Made by a program: the position numbers and the translations under genes
In this document: positions 1 to 5,825 of the stretch, in pieces
How the letters are laid out: each line of letters starts with the position of its first letter
Position numbering within the stretch: the first letter of the stretch is position 1
Assembly (NCBI GenBank): GCA_049965775.1
Contig: JBMFVX010000055.1
Location: 1 to 18,175 of the forward strand
Reading direction: 5' to 3'
Origin: JABEVB01 sp049965775
GTDB taxonomy: Bacteria > Planctomycetota > Phycisphaerae > WQYP01
DNA length: 18,175 nt
Notes under the pieces: generated by a model
Told to the model about the DNA's origin: nothing
Database searches by the model: none
What the model saw: only the letters and a program-made list of their open reading frames with translations

Positions 1-71
1 ATTACGAAAAGCGGAGCGTTTCGGTTCATATTTCATCCAAAATAGGCGGCAAGGCGGAAAATTACGCTGGT
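1..71. other. Unexplained sequence replacing the body of the DUF262 gene
   Basis: On the minus strand the DUF262 reading frame stops here, and none of the following DUF262 domain is found in any frame up to the window edge. On the plus strand a frame is open from base 2 to a TAG at 80-82 (26 codons, no start inside the window). It could be the C-terminal tail of a gene that has joined or inserted next to the DUF262 gene. The sequence is too short to name; a mobile-element end is a guess. Confidence 0.2.
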
Positions 72-410
72 TTAAGGACTAGTAGCGCGTTGCTGGCCAT
101 CAAGCAGCCAATATTGGTCGGATTTCACTTGCGAACTATCGATATCGCCAATTTTGGAAAGCAACAGAGAACCTATCGGGAAGCCACGTAATATTGAATC
201 CCAAAGATTGATGACCTTACTCGGCTTCCAAACAAACCCTCTCTGTAGTTTTGGAAGGCCCACTTTAAGCATGGCCTTTCTGGGATCAAGCTGCCATTCG
301 GCAATTTCTGCAAGCGAGACGCTGTCAGCGCGATCCTGCTGCTTATCGGCACTCCGTCCACTATCGGGCCGATGCTCAATGTTGTGCCCCACAAAGGCCT
401 CCTTTTCCAT
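72..410 (-). pseudogene. Truncated DUF262 (GmrSD N-terminal-like) protein
   Basis: This is the N-terminal part of a DUF262 protein. The domain has a ParB/Srx-like fold and is found in GmrSD-type restriction enzymes and other defence proteins. Counting from the ATG at 410 (112 residues), typical motifs are visible: LPKLQRGFVWKP at about 52-63, an LWDSILRGFPIGSLLL helix/strand at about 69-84, and the signature WLLDGQQRATS at 101-111. The frame then ends at Pro-stop, although full-length DUF262 proteins run for hundreds of residues. The start is uncertain: the frame stays open up to a TTG at 482, but the extra N-terminus looks non-coding and no strong SD is seen. The gene lies about 100 bp downstream of the small zinc-finger gene, on the same strand. 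It is almost certainly a non-functional remnant created by a deletion or insertion at about base 77. Confidence 0.75.
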
Positions 411-507
411 GCTCAAACGCGTCTGCCCGATACACGCTGGCCAAAACATTCGTCCCAAATCTCTTGCACCGCTGAGTATCAACTTTTCTGTTCGGCACCA
501 CCGCAGT

Positions 508-762
508 TCATCGCGCCGGTACGTGCCCGCCCTTAAAGGCCCCCTTGGGGTGACGCGGGCATGGTTGTGATGTCAAGCTCGACAGGCTCGAACTCTTGCA
601 ACCACAATACCGGCAAGCGTACTCCTTTTTTTCCTCGCCTTCGTAGAGGGAATGATTCCCTTTGTATGGCCCATTGGGGTGGCGCGAGCATGGCTGGGAG
701 GTCAGGCTTGATATACTGGAGGACCGTGAACCGCAGTGCTCACAATAGAAGCTCTGGCCCAT
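508..762 (-). CDS. Small tandem zinc-finger-like protein (two CxxC-x14-CxxH units)
   Basis: The 84-residue protein consists of two copies of one 43-residue unit. Each has the pattern Y-x-C-x2-C-G-x13-C-x2-H followed by P-x-G-x3-KG-x-H. The ligand sets are C7/C10/C25/H28 and C50/C53/C68/H71, with S-S-[IL]-S-S-L-T-S-Q-P between the second and third ligands. Such repeats suggest small zinc-binding modules. Similar short Cys/His repeat proteins occur in diverse bacteria without a known function, as far as I recall. The ATG is preceded by AGAGGA a few bases upstream, which fits a real start. The two halves are also alike at DNA level, so this is an internal duplication of 129 bp. It sits just upstream of the truncated DUF262 gene and could be co-transcribed with it. 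The role is unknown; binding of nucleic acid or protein is inference. Confidence 0.7.
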   Translation of the reverse strand: MGQSFYCEHCGSRSSSISSLTSQPCSRHPNGPYKGNHSLYEGEEKKEYACRYCGCKSSSLSSLTSQPCPRHPKGAFKGGHVPAR

Positions 763-899
763 AGCATTCCTCTTCTTCTCCCCGCAATAACCATACGGCT
801 AGGCACACAGCGGGGAAAATGTGCGCCCTCACGACCTGATCTAATCGCGTGAATATACTCTCAAATTCAATCATTGCAAATATCCACATACGGCGCATG

Positions 900-1463
900 C
901 TACGCCATCCGCGCCAGCCTGAGGCCCACGGCCTCCGCAAGCAATCTTGGTTCGGTGACACCTTTTTGAGTCATCATTGCCACCATAATCCGCCCGCAGG
1001 CCTCGGCATCGGCCAAGGCATTGTGATGGTCGAACGTATGGCCAGCGTAAGCAGCAACAGTTTGCAACTGATGATTGGACAACTGCGGCCACAGCTTTTC
1101 GGCAAGGCGGTAGGTACACAAATAATCAAACGGTGGAACCTCCACACCAAAATGCTTAGCCGTGGCGTAGAGCTTGCGCATATCGAATTGGGCATTATGA
1201 GCAAGCACCATGTCCGCGGCAGCCAACCGGCTCAATACGTCGCTGGCGACGGCCAAAAACTCCGGCGAGCTGCGCACGGCTTCATGTGTGATGCGATGGA
1301 TGGCAATAAACCGTTCATCAAACCAGCCGCTGCCCTTGGGCGGACGAACCAGCGAATAGTATGAGTCGGTCATGTGGCCCTGGTCAAAAACCGCCACGCC
1401 CACCGCGCAAATACTCAGGTCGCTATTGTTGGCGGTTTCAAAATCTATCACGGCAAATGGCAT
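900..1463 (-). CDS. DEDDh 3'-5' exonuclease (DnaQ / Pol III epsilon-like)
   Basis: The 187-residue protein is a single RNase H-fold exonuclease domain that would remove nucleotides from 3' ends using two metal ions. All five catalytic positions are present: D7 and E9 in IDFET (Exo I), D94 in AHNAQFD (Exo II), and H147 with D152 in HHNALADAEA (Exo III, DEDDh type). I chose the ATG at 1463 because GGAG lies 6 bases upstream and the protein then begins directly with the first beta strand (MPFAVIDFET). The frame is open for 17 more codons, but those overlap the transposase remnant. It has no polymerase-binding tail and no PolC-type fusion, so it is more likely a stand-alone repair or RNA/DNA-trimming exonuclease than the replicative proofreading subunit. 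It stands alone between remnants. Confidence 0.9.
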   Translation of the reverse strand: MPFAVIDFETANNSDLSICAVGVAVFDQGHMTDSYYSLVRPPKGSGWFDERFIAIHRITHEAVRSSPEFLAVASDVLSRLAAADMVLAHNAQFDMRKLYATAKHFGVEVPPFDYLCTYRLAEKLWPQLSNHQLQTVAAYAGHTFDHHNALADAEACGRIMVAMMTQKGVTEPRLLAEAVGLRLARMA

Positions 1464-1499
1464 AAATAGCTCCAATGGCGTTGAGTAATACAGGTTCCG

Positions 1500-1705
1500 C
1501 TTGCTTGACCGCATCTCTCTGCGGGATATTGACGGCTAAGCGATTCTGGCCATACCGGCGAAGCCACCCTCTCGATGGTCGTATTGCCGCGGCTATCGTA
1601 ATGCCGCCGAGCAGCATTTGTTGATTCAAAACGCCCGGACTCCAACTCCGAAATAACCTGCATCTTGAAGCTCACACTATACCGCTTGATTATACGTTCA
1701 CGCAT
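1500..1705 (-). pseudogene. IS3-type transposase OrfA remnant (frameshifted)
   Basis: From the ATG at 1705, which has an AAAGG site upstream, the frame reads as the N-terminal helix-turn-helix of an IS3/IS911-type OrfA: KRYSVSFKMQVISELESG, then NAARRHY and NTTIER. The next part of the domain, WLRRYGQNRL, is in another frame. A run of three C (GGG on the coding strand) at 1566-1568 has one base too many; removing one G restores NTTIERWLRRYGQNRL. Homology fades near 1500, where the exonuclease leader begins, and no OrfB catalytic domain or second end is present. The remnant is dead and marks an old insertion followed by a deletion. The exact left boundary is uncertain. Confidence 0.8.
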
Positions 1706-1820
1706 CCTAAACCTTTCAGAAGTACCCTCAGGATCGCCCACCTACATCAGGACAAGACAGCTCTGCGCGCCAATCGTCACGCAAGCGCCCCGCAACCAAA
1801 AGCCTCTGCGTACATCTGCC

Positions 1821-1943
1821 TTGAGGCAGGGATGCCGAAATCCCGGTGGGGTATGGAACCAACCATCGGGTTTGAGGCAGGGATGCCGAAATCTCCCGGC
1901 GCTGGCCGGGACAGGCCTCTACGGGTAGGAACCAACTTTCGGG
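1821..1943 (+). repeat. Structured intergenic repeat, copy A
   Basis: This ~123-bp element is made of two related half-units. Each begins TTGAGGCAGGGATGCCGAAATC, at 1821 and at 1872 respectively. Half-unit 1 continues with CCCGGTGG...CCATCGGG, which can form an 8-bp stem with one G-U pair. Half-unit 2 continues with a CCCGGC/GCCGGG hairpin and ends in GGAACCAACTTTCGGG. A homologous element lies at 10154-10275 in the same orientation. Arm changes between the copies are compensatory (GGC...GCC against GCC...GGC), which supports a base-paired structure. It is intergenic and flanks degraded genes. Spurious open frames cross it, but the arm covariation favours structure over coding. Confidence 0.85.
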
Positions 1944-2111
1944 ATGCGGTTAACCCCCGTCGCGCCGCGCCTCTAAATTTAAATAAAAATCTCTGGGACC
2001 TCTGTGTCCTCTGTGGCAAAACCGTCGCACCGCGCCCAAATTAAAAATCTTCGTGTCTTTGGGCCACCTGTCCCGAAATCCTTTTCTCGCCACTCGTGTT
2101 CGGGATTGTGG
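1944..2111. repeat. Composite repeat-rich spacer
   Basis: No gene is supported here. A CGGGAT...GGTTAAC...CCC motif occurs at the left edge (from 1940) and again at about 2101-2122, so the spacer is bracketed by a short degenerate direct repeat. Between the brackets lie an AT-rich stretch and two low-complexity phrases, CTCTGTGTCCTCTGTGGC near 2000 and TCTTCGTGTCTTTGGG near 2047. Similar phrases recur between genes in many bacterial genomes, as far as I recall. It appears to be accumulated repeat debris continuous with the structured repeat on its left. The right bracket slightly overlaps the 3' end of the next gene. Confidence 0.5.
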
Positions 2112-2882
2112 TTAACTCCCCCCTTGCGGCCCGCTGGCCGCGTCGCTGCTCTGCGTATGCCCCCGTCGCGGCTGGGCGTAAACGCGGGCTATAAACTGTT
2201 TAATCGCCTCGACCGTAGCTGCAGCTACGCGCTTTAGCTCCTGCGGCTCGACCACGAAGCGACTTACCGTTTCGTTTGAGAACTCAACGAGCAATTCCGT
2301 TGCATCAAGCCAGGTATCATTTTTTCTGTCCCACTTTGCGGCGATTCTGCCAAAGGCCTTGCTTTCATTTTGGGGCACGGTCGTGCTGATACATATCTCA
2401 TCGCCAAACGGGTTACGCCATATCTTTGCCTTGATCTTACGCTTGCTTTTATCGCCCGGCGTACGCACCGGCTCCGCGGTCACAGGCCTATACGGCATCA
2501 ACTGCCGCGCTGTTACCTCAATCTCCCCGATAGTTATACCAACCAATGCAAGCTCAGTGCGCACCATCGTCCAGAACAGGTCGGTATATCGCCCGCAGAT
2601 TGCGAGCACCGCTTGCCGCAGGTCTTCCATGGCTGCGATGACCATGGGGCTGGCCAGCACCAGTTGCTCCATTGCCTGCCTATATTGCGCTTCCTCCGGC
2701 GGAGGAGCACAATCTATGATGCTGCTCATATCCACATAGTTCATGCGCCAGGCTTCGTACTGCGTTTTGAGTTGGCTTAACGTCGTCACAAAACCCTCCG
2801 CCGATTCGCCCACCCCAGCAGTTGCGGGCACGGTTGCATGTTGGTTACCTTGCCCACCTGCAACACCTTGTTTGTTTGACAT
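2112..2882 (-). CDS. Hypothetical protein, 256 residues, cytoplasmic
   Basis: I do not recognise this family. The start is the ATG at 2882, which has AAGGAG 8 bases upstream; the frame is open for another 60 codons, but those cross a hairpin repeat and look non-coding. The protein has a Gly/Ala-rich flexible N-terminus (1-28) and a mostly helical region (about 29-130) containing PPPEEAQYRQAMEQL. A basic patch, DKSKRKIKAKIW, follows at about 144-155. A beta-rich part (about 156-212) contains WRNPFGDEICIS and W-D-R-K-N-D-T-W, then comes a final helix and a polar tail. No signal peptide, membrane segment or catalytic motif is evident. It follows the membrane-anchored 165-residue gene on the same strand by about 170 bp. 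The strong SD and consistent frame support a real gene. Confidence 0.7.
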   Translation of the reverse strand: MSNKQGVAGGQGNQHATVPATAGVGESAEGFVTTLSQLKTQYEAWRMNYVDMSSIIDCAPPPEEAQYRQAMEQLVLASPMVIAAMEDLRQAVLAICGRYTDLFWTMVRTELALVGITIGEIEVTARQLMPYRPVTAEPVRTPGDKSKRKIKAKIWRNPFGDEICISTTVPQNESKAFGRIAAKWDRKNDTWLDATELLVEFSNETVSRFVVEPQELKRVAAATVEAIKQFIARVYAQPRRGHTQSSDAASGPQGGS

Positions 2883-2938
2883 GAAACACGCTCCTTCGCA
2901 CGCCAGACTCATAACTCCCGTCGCCCGACTTACGGCCT

Positions 2939-2955
2939 GCAGACTGGAAGCCTGC
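2939..2955 (-). repeat. Short hairpin repeat (GCAGGC-TTCCA-GTCTGC)
   Basis: Read on the minus strand, this is a 6-bp stem with one G-U pair and a 5-base loop. It lies in the leader between the 165- and 256-residue genes. The core resembles the common dispersed GCAGGCTTCCAGCCTGC-type intergenic palindrome. On the plus strand the G-U becomes an A-C mismatch, so RNA folding is favoured in the direction of the surrounding genes. No T-tract follows, so it is not an obvious terminator. Confidence 0.45.
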
Positions 2956-3051
2956 GTTACCAGGGTGAGCCTGCCGCGGGTTGTGCCAGGTCGGTCGTAG
3001 CTGCCGCCCGCGACACAACTCTGGCTGATCACCTCAGCCTTCAACGGGTGC

Positions 3052-3549
3052 TTAGTACGCAACCGACAAAACCTTGACTTTATACGGGTTCGTCACCAGC
3101 AGATCCTCCGGTTTGCAGCCTACCTGTTTGGCCAGTGCCAGCAGACGGCGGTCGGTGTGGTTTACGTTGCAGCCGCTGGCGCTGACCAGCCCATCGGAAT
3201 CAAAAACGGTGTACACGTTGCAATACACGGTGCTCTTGGGCGCGACAGGCTTTTCAAACTCAACGGTGGTGGTGTCAATCTTCTCTTTAAGCTTATTCAA
3301 CACAACCACTCTGAACTTAATGGCCGTTATCGTTTTGGCGGTCTCGTTTTTTACAACAAACAACCGCACCACCAGCGTATTGTTGGGCGGGCTGGCGTAC
3401 ATTCGCACAACTTTGATGGCATCGTTTTTGGAGTCCTGCCTGGCCGCAGCAGCAAATCCGTGCACCATCACCCCCACAATAACCAACGCCACCACGGCCA
3501 ATACAGATACACCCAGCAGTTTTATCGCCACACCCAAAAACAATTTCAT
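3052..3549 (-). CDS. Membrane-anchored hypothetical protein with an extracytoplasmic domain
   Basis: The 165-residue protein starts at the ATG at 3549, with AGAAGG about 9 bases upstream; a TTG six codons further up would overlap that SD. Residues about 2-30 form one long hydrophobic helix ending HGFAAAAR, either an uncleaved anchor or a signal peptide. The rest (about 31-165) alternates beta strands and polar turns, for example TLVVRLFVVKNETAKTITAI and FEKPVAPKSTVYCNVYTVF. That pattern fits a small beta-sandwich of the kind used for ligand or protein contacts outside the membrane. Two Cys (in VYCNV and SGCNV) could form a disulfide. The family is not recognised. It lies between the WYL regulator and the 256-residue gene, with two palindromes upstream. 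Confidence 0.7.
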   Translation of the reverse strand: MKLFLGVAIKLLGVSVLAVVALVIVGVMVHGFAAAARQDSKNDAIKVVRMYASPPNNTLVVRLFVVKNETAKTITAIKFRVVVLNKLKEKIDTTTVEFEKPVAPKSTVYCNVYTVFDSDGLVSASGCNVNHTDRRLLALAKQVGCKPEDLLVTNPYKVKVLSVAY

Positions 3550-3588
3550 AAAGACATCCCTTCTCAAAAAAAGCGGCCCTGCGGCCAG

Positions 3589-3605
3589 GTTCAGAACGTC
3601 TGAAC
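3589..3605. promoter_or_regulatory. Perfect palindrome GTTCAGA-ACG-TCTGAAC
   Basis: Seven-base arms with a 3-base centre lie 40 bp upstream of the 165-residue gene. Its size and symmetry fit an operator for a dimeric regulator. The WYL-domain regulator encoded immediately upstream is an obvious but unproven candidate. Confidence 0.4.
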
Positions 3606-3632
3606 ACTTGTTGAATGGTTATACAACTCCAC

Positions 3633-3651
3633 GCGGACAGATATTGTCCGC
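3633..3651. promoter_or_regulatory. Perfect inverted repeat GCGGACA-GATAT-TGTCCGC
   Basis: Seven-base arms around a 5-base centre lie 38 bp past the stop of the WYL regulator gene and 84 bp upstream of the next gene. It could be an operator or an RNA hairpin at the gene end. On the minus strand no T-run follows it; on the plus strand TTTTTT appears within ten bases, but no plus-strand gene ends here. An operator is therefore the better reading. Confidence 0.35.
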
Positions 3652-3688
3652 AGGTGTTTTTTCTGCAAAGGCAATTAAAAGATGAGCT

Positions 3689-4660
3689 TTAAACGCCGGG
3701 TTCAGCGACGGCCGGGCCATCGCCATCCGAAAGTATTTCAGCATCGCATTGAAATGACGATACCCATTGCAATAAGTCGGTCAGATGGGCCAGCCGGCCC
3801 GATAGTATGCCGGTATCGGGCCCCGTTGGCTTGTAGGTAAAGCCCGGCGGCCAGATGCGTTCGGCAGCGGTGCTCGCGGCGTAGCCCGAAAGCCTAATGC
3901 GCACCCGTCGCGGCTTGCCGCCCACCATAACGCCCAGGCTGCCCTTAAAATAATCGGCCGCACTGAAGGGCCGCACACGGTAAGGGTCATCAACAACTTT
4001 CAGGGCGCGAATGCGGGCAAGGTTCAAAATGGGCCAGTATTGCGTCAGGTGGTCGTAGCCCACGACATACCATGTCCCCTGGTAATTGCGTAAATAATAC
4101 GGATCGAAGCGGCGCTGCGTCTCTTGATATTTACTCAGCACGTAGTAGCTCATCTCAACGCTAAGCTGCTGCGCGATGGCCTGTTGCAGCGGCTCAAACC
4201 ATTCCACTCCCTTGGAAAGCACCGGCGCGGGCACAAACTCTATTTGCCCCTGCGCCCGGCGCACCTCCTGGCGCTGTTCTTCGGGCAGGGCGTCGAGCAG
4301 CTTTACCAGCAACTGATCCAGCCGTTGTACAAAAGGCTCCGGAGCCATCGGCCGTATTGCCTGCACCGCTGTGGCCAGCGCATGGAGTTCTTCTTCTCCT
4401 AAATGCACGTTGGGCACAACCCAATCGGGCCTGGTGTATTTGTAGCTCTTCAATTCGCGGTCAAATTCAATTGGAGCGCCCAGGTCGTCGCGCATAAGTT
4501 CCAACAGCCGCCGCAGGGTGCGTTCATCACCGCCCACTTCATCCAGCAGCGATTGCTTGGTGCATGGCCGGCCGCGTTTGAGCTGCTCCCGAAGCTGCCG
4601 GTCAATCGCGACGAGCTTCCAGAGACGCGAGCGAAACTTGCTGAATGGTTGTCTGGCCAT
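3689..4660 (-). CDS. WYL-domain transcriptional regulator (HTH-WYL-WCX)
   Basis: The 323-residue length and domain order fit DeoR/PafC-like WYL regulators. These bind DNA through an N-terminal helix-turn-helix and sense a ligand, often a nucleotide or nucleic acid, through the Sm-like WYL domain. The N-terminus (about 1-76) holds the HTH, with KQSLLDEVGGDERTLRRLLE as the recognition region. The WYL domain spans about 155-225 and contains DPYYLRNYQGTWYVVGYD (the W-Y-L position reads W197-Y198-V199), followed by the conserved LARIRAL at 214-220. The C-terminal WCX part (about 235-315) contains VRIRLSGYAA. The ATG at 4660 has no clear SD, but a -10-like GATAAT lies 9 bases upstream inside a short palindrome, so the transcript may have a very short leader. 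Its target is unknown. WYL regulators often sit beside defence genes; here the neighbours are two small unknown proteins and a PIN module. Confidence 0.92.
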   Translation of the reverse strand: MARQPFSKFRSRLWKLVAIDRQLREQLKRGRPCTKQSLLDEVGGDERTLRRLLELMRDDLGAPIEFDRELKSYKYTRPDWVVPNVHLGEEELHALATAVQAIRPMAPEPFVQRLDQLLVKLLDALPEEQRQEVRRAQGQIEFVPAPVLSKGVEWFEPLQQAIAQQLSVEMSYYVLSKYQETQRRFDPYYLRNYQGTWYVVGYDHLTQYWPILNLARIRALKVVDDPYRVRPFSAADYFKGSLGVMVGGKPRRVRIRLSGYAASTAAERIWPPGFTYKPTGPDTGILSGRLAHLTDLLQWVSSFQCDAEILSDGDGPAVAEPGV

Positions 4661-4661
4661 G

Positions 4662-4680
4662 CTGGCCCATTATCCGCCAG
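4662..4680 (-). promoter_or_regulatory. Palindrome over the -10 of the WYL regulator gene
   Basis: On the minus strand CTGGC and GCCAG flank a GATAAT -10-like box (4669-4674). A TTGCAG hexamer lies 16 bases further upstream. The start codon follows directly, so the leader would be only a few bases long. Symmetry centred on the -10 box would suit autorepression by the encoded regulator. The promoter match is moderate. Confidence 0.35.
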
Positions 4681-4839
4681 GCAGAATTGGCTGCAATAGG
4701 CGGTGCGAATGTGCGCCAATAGTTGCTGCGGCACCGCCGGTACCCGCGATGAATAACCGACCGGTTCCGGACTCCGGGTAATCCACAGTCGGGCCAGTGG
4801 CCCTGTTATGCTCGCGCCCGCGCCATCGGCGGACTGAAC

Positions 4840-4848
4840 TGCTATAAT
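4840..4848 (+). promoter_or_regulatory. Extended -10 promoter TGCTATAAT for the SinR-like/PIN module
   Basis: A perfect TATAAT preceded by TG-C lies 28 bases before the start codon. No good -35 hexamer is present at the right distance, which is typical of extended -10 promoters. The same nine bases stand upstream of the DUF4258/YgiT pair. Confidence 0.55.
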
Positions 4849-4876
4849 AATGAGGCCTTAAAAAGGAGGCTTTACC

Positions 4877-5206
4877 ATGGCGAACCGAGTTTGGATTTCA
4901 TACGATTTAGGCGTAGATGGCGACTACGAGGGAATCTACCGGTGGCTTGACAACCAGGAAGCGGTTGAGTGCGGCGACAGTTGTGCGTCGTTGCTTTGGG
5001 ACAAGAAACATGCCGCCAACGTCGAGCATTCCATCGTACAGGACCTAAAGCAGTCCGTTAAGTTGCGCGCCCGTGACCGCATTTACCTGATTTGCAAAGA
5101 CCCCAAAAAAGGTTACATGGGCAAATTTATCTTTGGGAAGAGGAAGAAATCGGCACCGTGGATTGGCTACGCTACGAGTGGAGAGCATACTGTTGACGAG
5201 GGTTAA
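4877..5206 (+). CDS. SinR/Cas2-like small protein, putative antitoxin or partner of PIN protein
   Basis: The 109-residue protein has a textbook SD (AAGGAGG, 7 bases before the ATG). Its N-terminus, VWISYDLGVDGDYEGIYRWL, is a beta strand ending in Y-D followed by a helix. This is the arrangement seen in the ferredoxin-like fold of Cas2, VapD and SinR-type proteins. Later parts, RDRIYLICK and KGYMGKFIFGKRKKSAPW, would supply further strands and a basic surface. The acidic D of YDL is in the place of the Cas2 metal-binding residue, but nuclease activity is not shown. There is no cas gene or repeat array nearby, so it is not a CRISPR component. It overlaps the PIN gene by 14 bases, so the two are translated together. 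I infer a toxin-antitoxin-like pair; which one is toxic is open. Confidence 0.7.
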   Translation: MANRVWISYDLGVDGDYEGIYRWLDNQEAVECGDSCASLLWDKKHAANVEHSIVQDLKQSVKLRARDRIYLICKDPKKGYMGKFIFGKRKKSAPWIGYATSGEHTVDEG

Positions 5207-5642
5207 TACCAACCGAGTGGTCTTGGCCGACACCGGCTTTTGGATAGCGCTGTATGATCGCCGGGACGAACACCACGGTAGCGCTGTTGACATCATGGAA
5301 TTGCCGGCCTTAGGTGACTTTTTGTTTCCATGGCCTCTGCATTATGAGTTACTCAGGACGCGCTTTGTTAAAAACGCCACATGGATCGAATCTTTTAATC
5401 GTATTGTTAAAGGCAACCGCCTCAAGACAATAGATGACTGCAGCTACCGTGCAAAAGCTTTGGATCTAACGATGGATTGGGGCAGCAGCGGACAGCGCAG
5501 CATAAGTTTGGTAGATATGGTTTTGCGGTTGGTAATAGATGATTCGCAGAATCGAATTCGCGAGGTGGTCACCTTCAATCCGAGGGACTTCCATGATGTC
5601 TGTCATAAGCGAGGGATTCCGCTTCGATCCTCTCCCAAGTGA
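5193..5642 (+). CDS. PIN-domain (VapC-like) ribonuclease
   Basis: PIN domains are Mg2+-dependent RNases, commonly the toxins of VapBC-type pairs. With a TTG start at 5193 (GGAG 9 bases upstream) the protein has 149 residues. It shows the family's acidic quartet in order: D13 in VVLADTGFWIALYD, E52 in LHYELLRTRF, D108 in SLVDMVLRLV, and D132 or the nearby Asn in VVTFNPRDF. The alternatives are a GTG at 5217, which would shorten it by 8 residues but has poorly spaced SD, and an ATG at 5133, which would overlap the upstream gene by 74 bases. The size is normal for the family. The 14-base overlap with the SinR-like gene replaces the usual small DNA-binding VapB antitoxin, which is the odd point of this module. 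Confidence 0.85.
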   Translation: MTRVNTNRVVLADTGFWIALYDRRDEHHGSAVDIMELPALGDFLFPWPLHYELLRTRFVKNATWIESFNRIVKGNRLKTIDDCSYRAKALDLTMDWGSSGQRSISLVDMVLRLVIDDSQNRIREVVTFNPRDFHDVCHKRGIPLRSSPK

Positions 5643-5825
5643 AATCGTGTTTCAGCGGCCGTTTACGCCACCACCCCGCTGGGTCCAAATGACTTCGCCA
5701 TCATCGGGCGGTGGTAAAATCGGACGTAGGCACCCCAATCATTTATGTCCTATAGTGGTCTCCAACAGCAGCACATTACTGTCGTCCTGATCTCGCGTGC
5801 ATTGGTCTTGGCAAAGGGAACAGGC

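Noticed and set aside
849..1364. 171-codon plus-strand frame
   Set aside because: It is antisense to the exonuclease gene, which has all five catalytic residues.
1821..1900. Possible CRISPR-like repeat pair
   Set aside because: Only two units with related, not unique, intervening sequence; a full homologous copy elsewhere shows it is a dispersed repeat.
1832..2044. Plus-strand frame MPKSRWGMEPTIGFE... across the repeat
   Set aside because: A similar frame crosses the second copy (10161 onward), but arm bases covary to keep pairing and there is no SD, so I read it as a by-product of the repeat.
3074..3685. 203-codon plus-strand frame
   Set aside because: It is antisense to the membrane-anchored protein, which has a proper SD and membrane helix.
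4877..5206. Cas2 of a CRISPR system
   Set aside because: Only a fold-level resemblance; no cas1, no repeat array, and the partner is a PIN protein.
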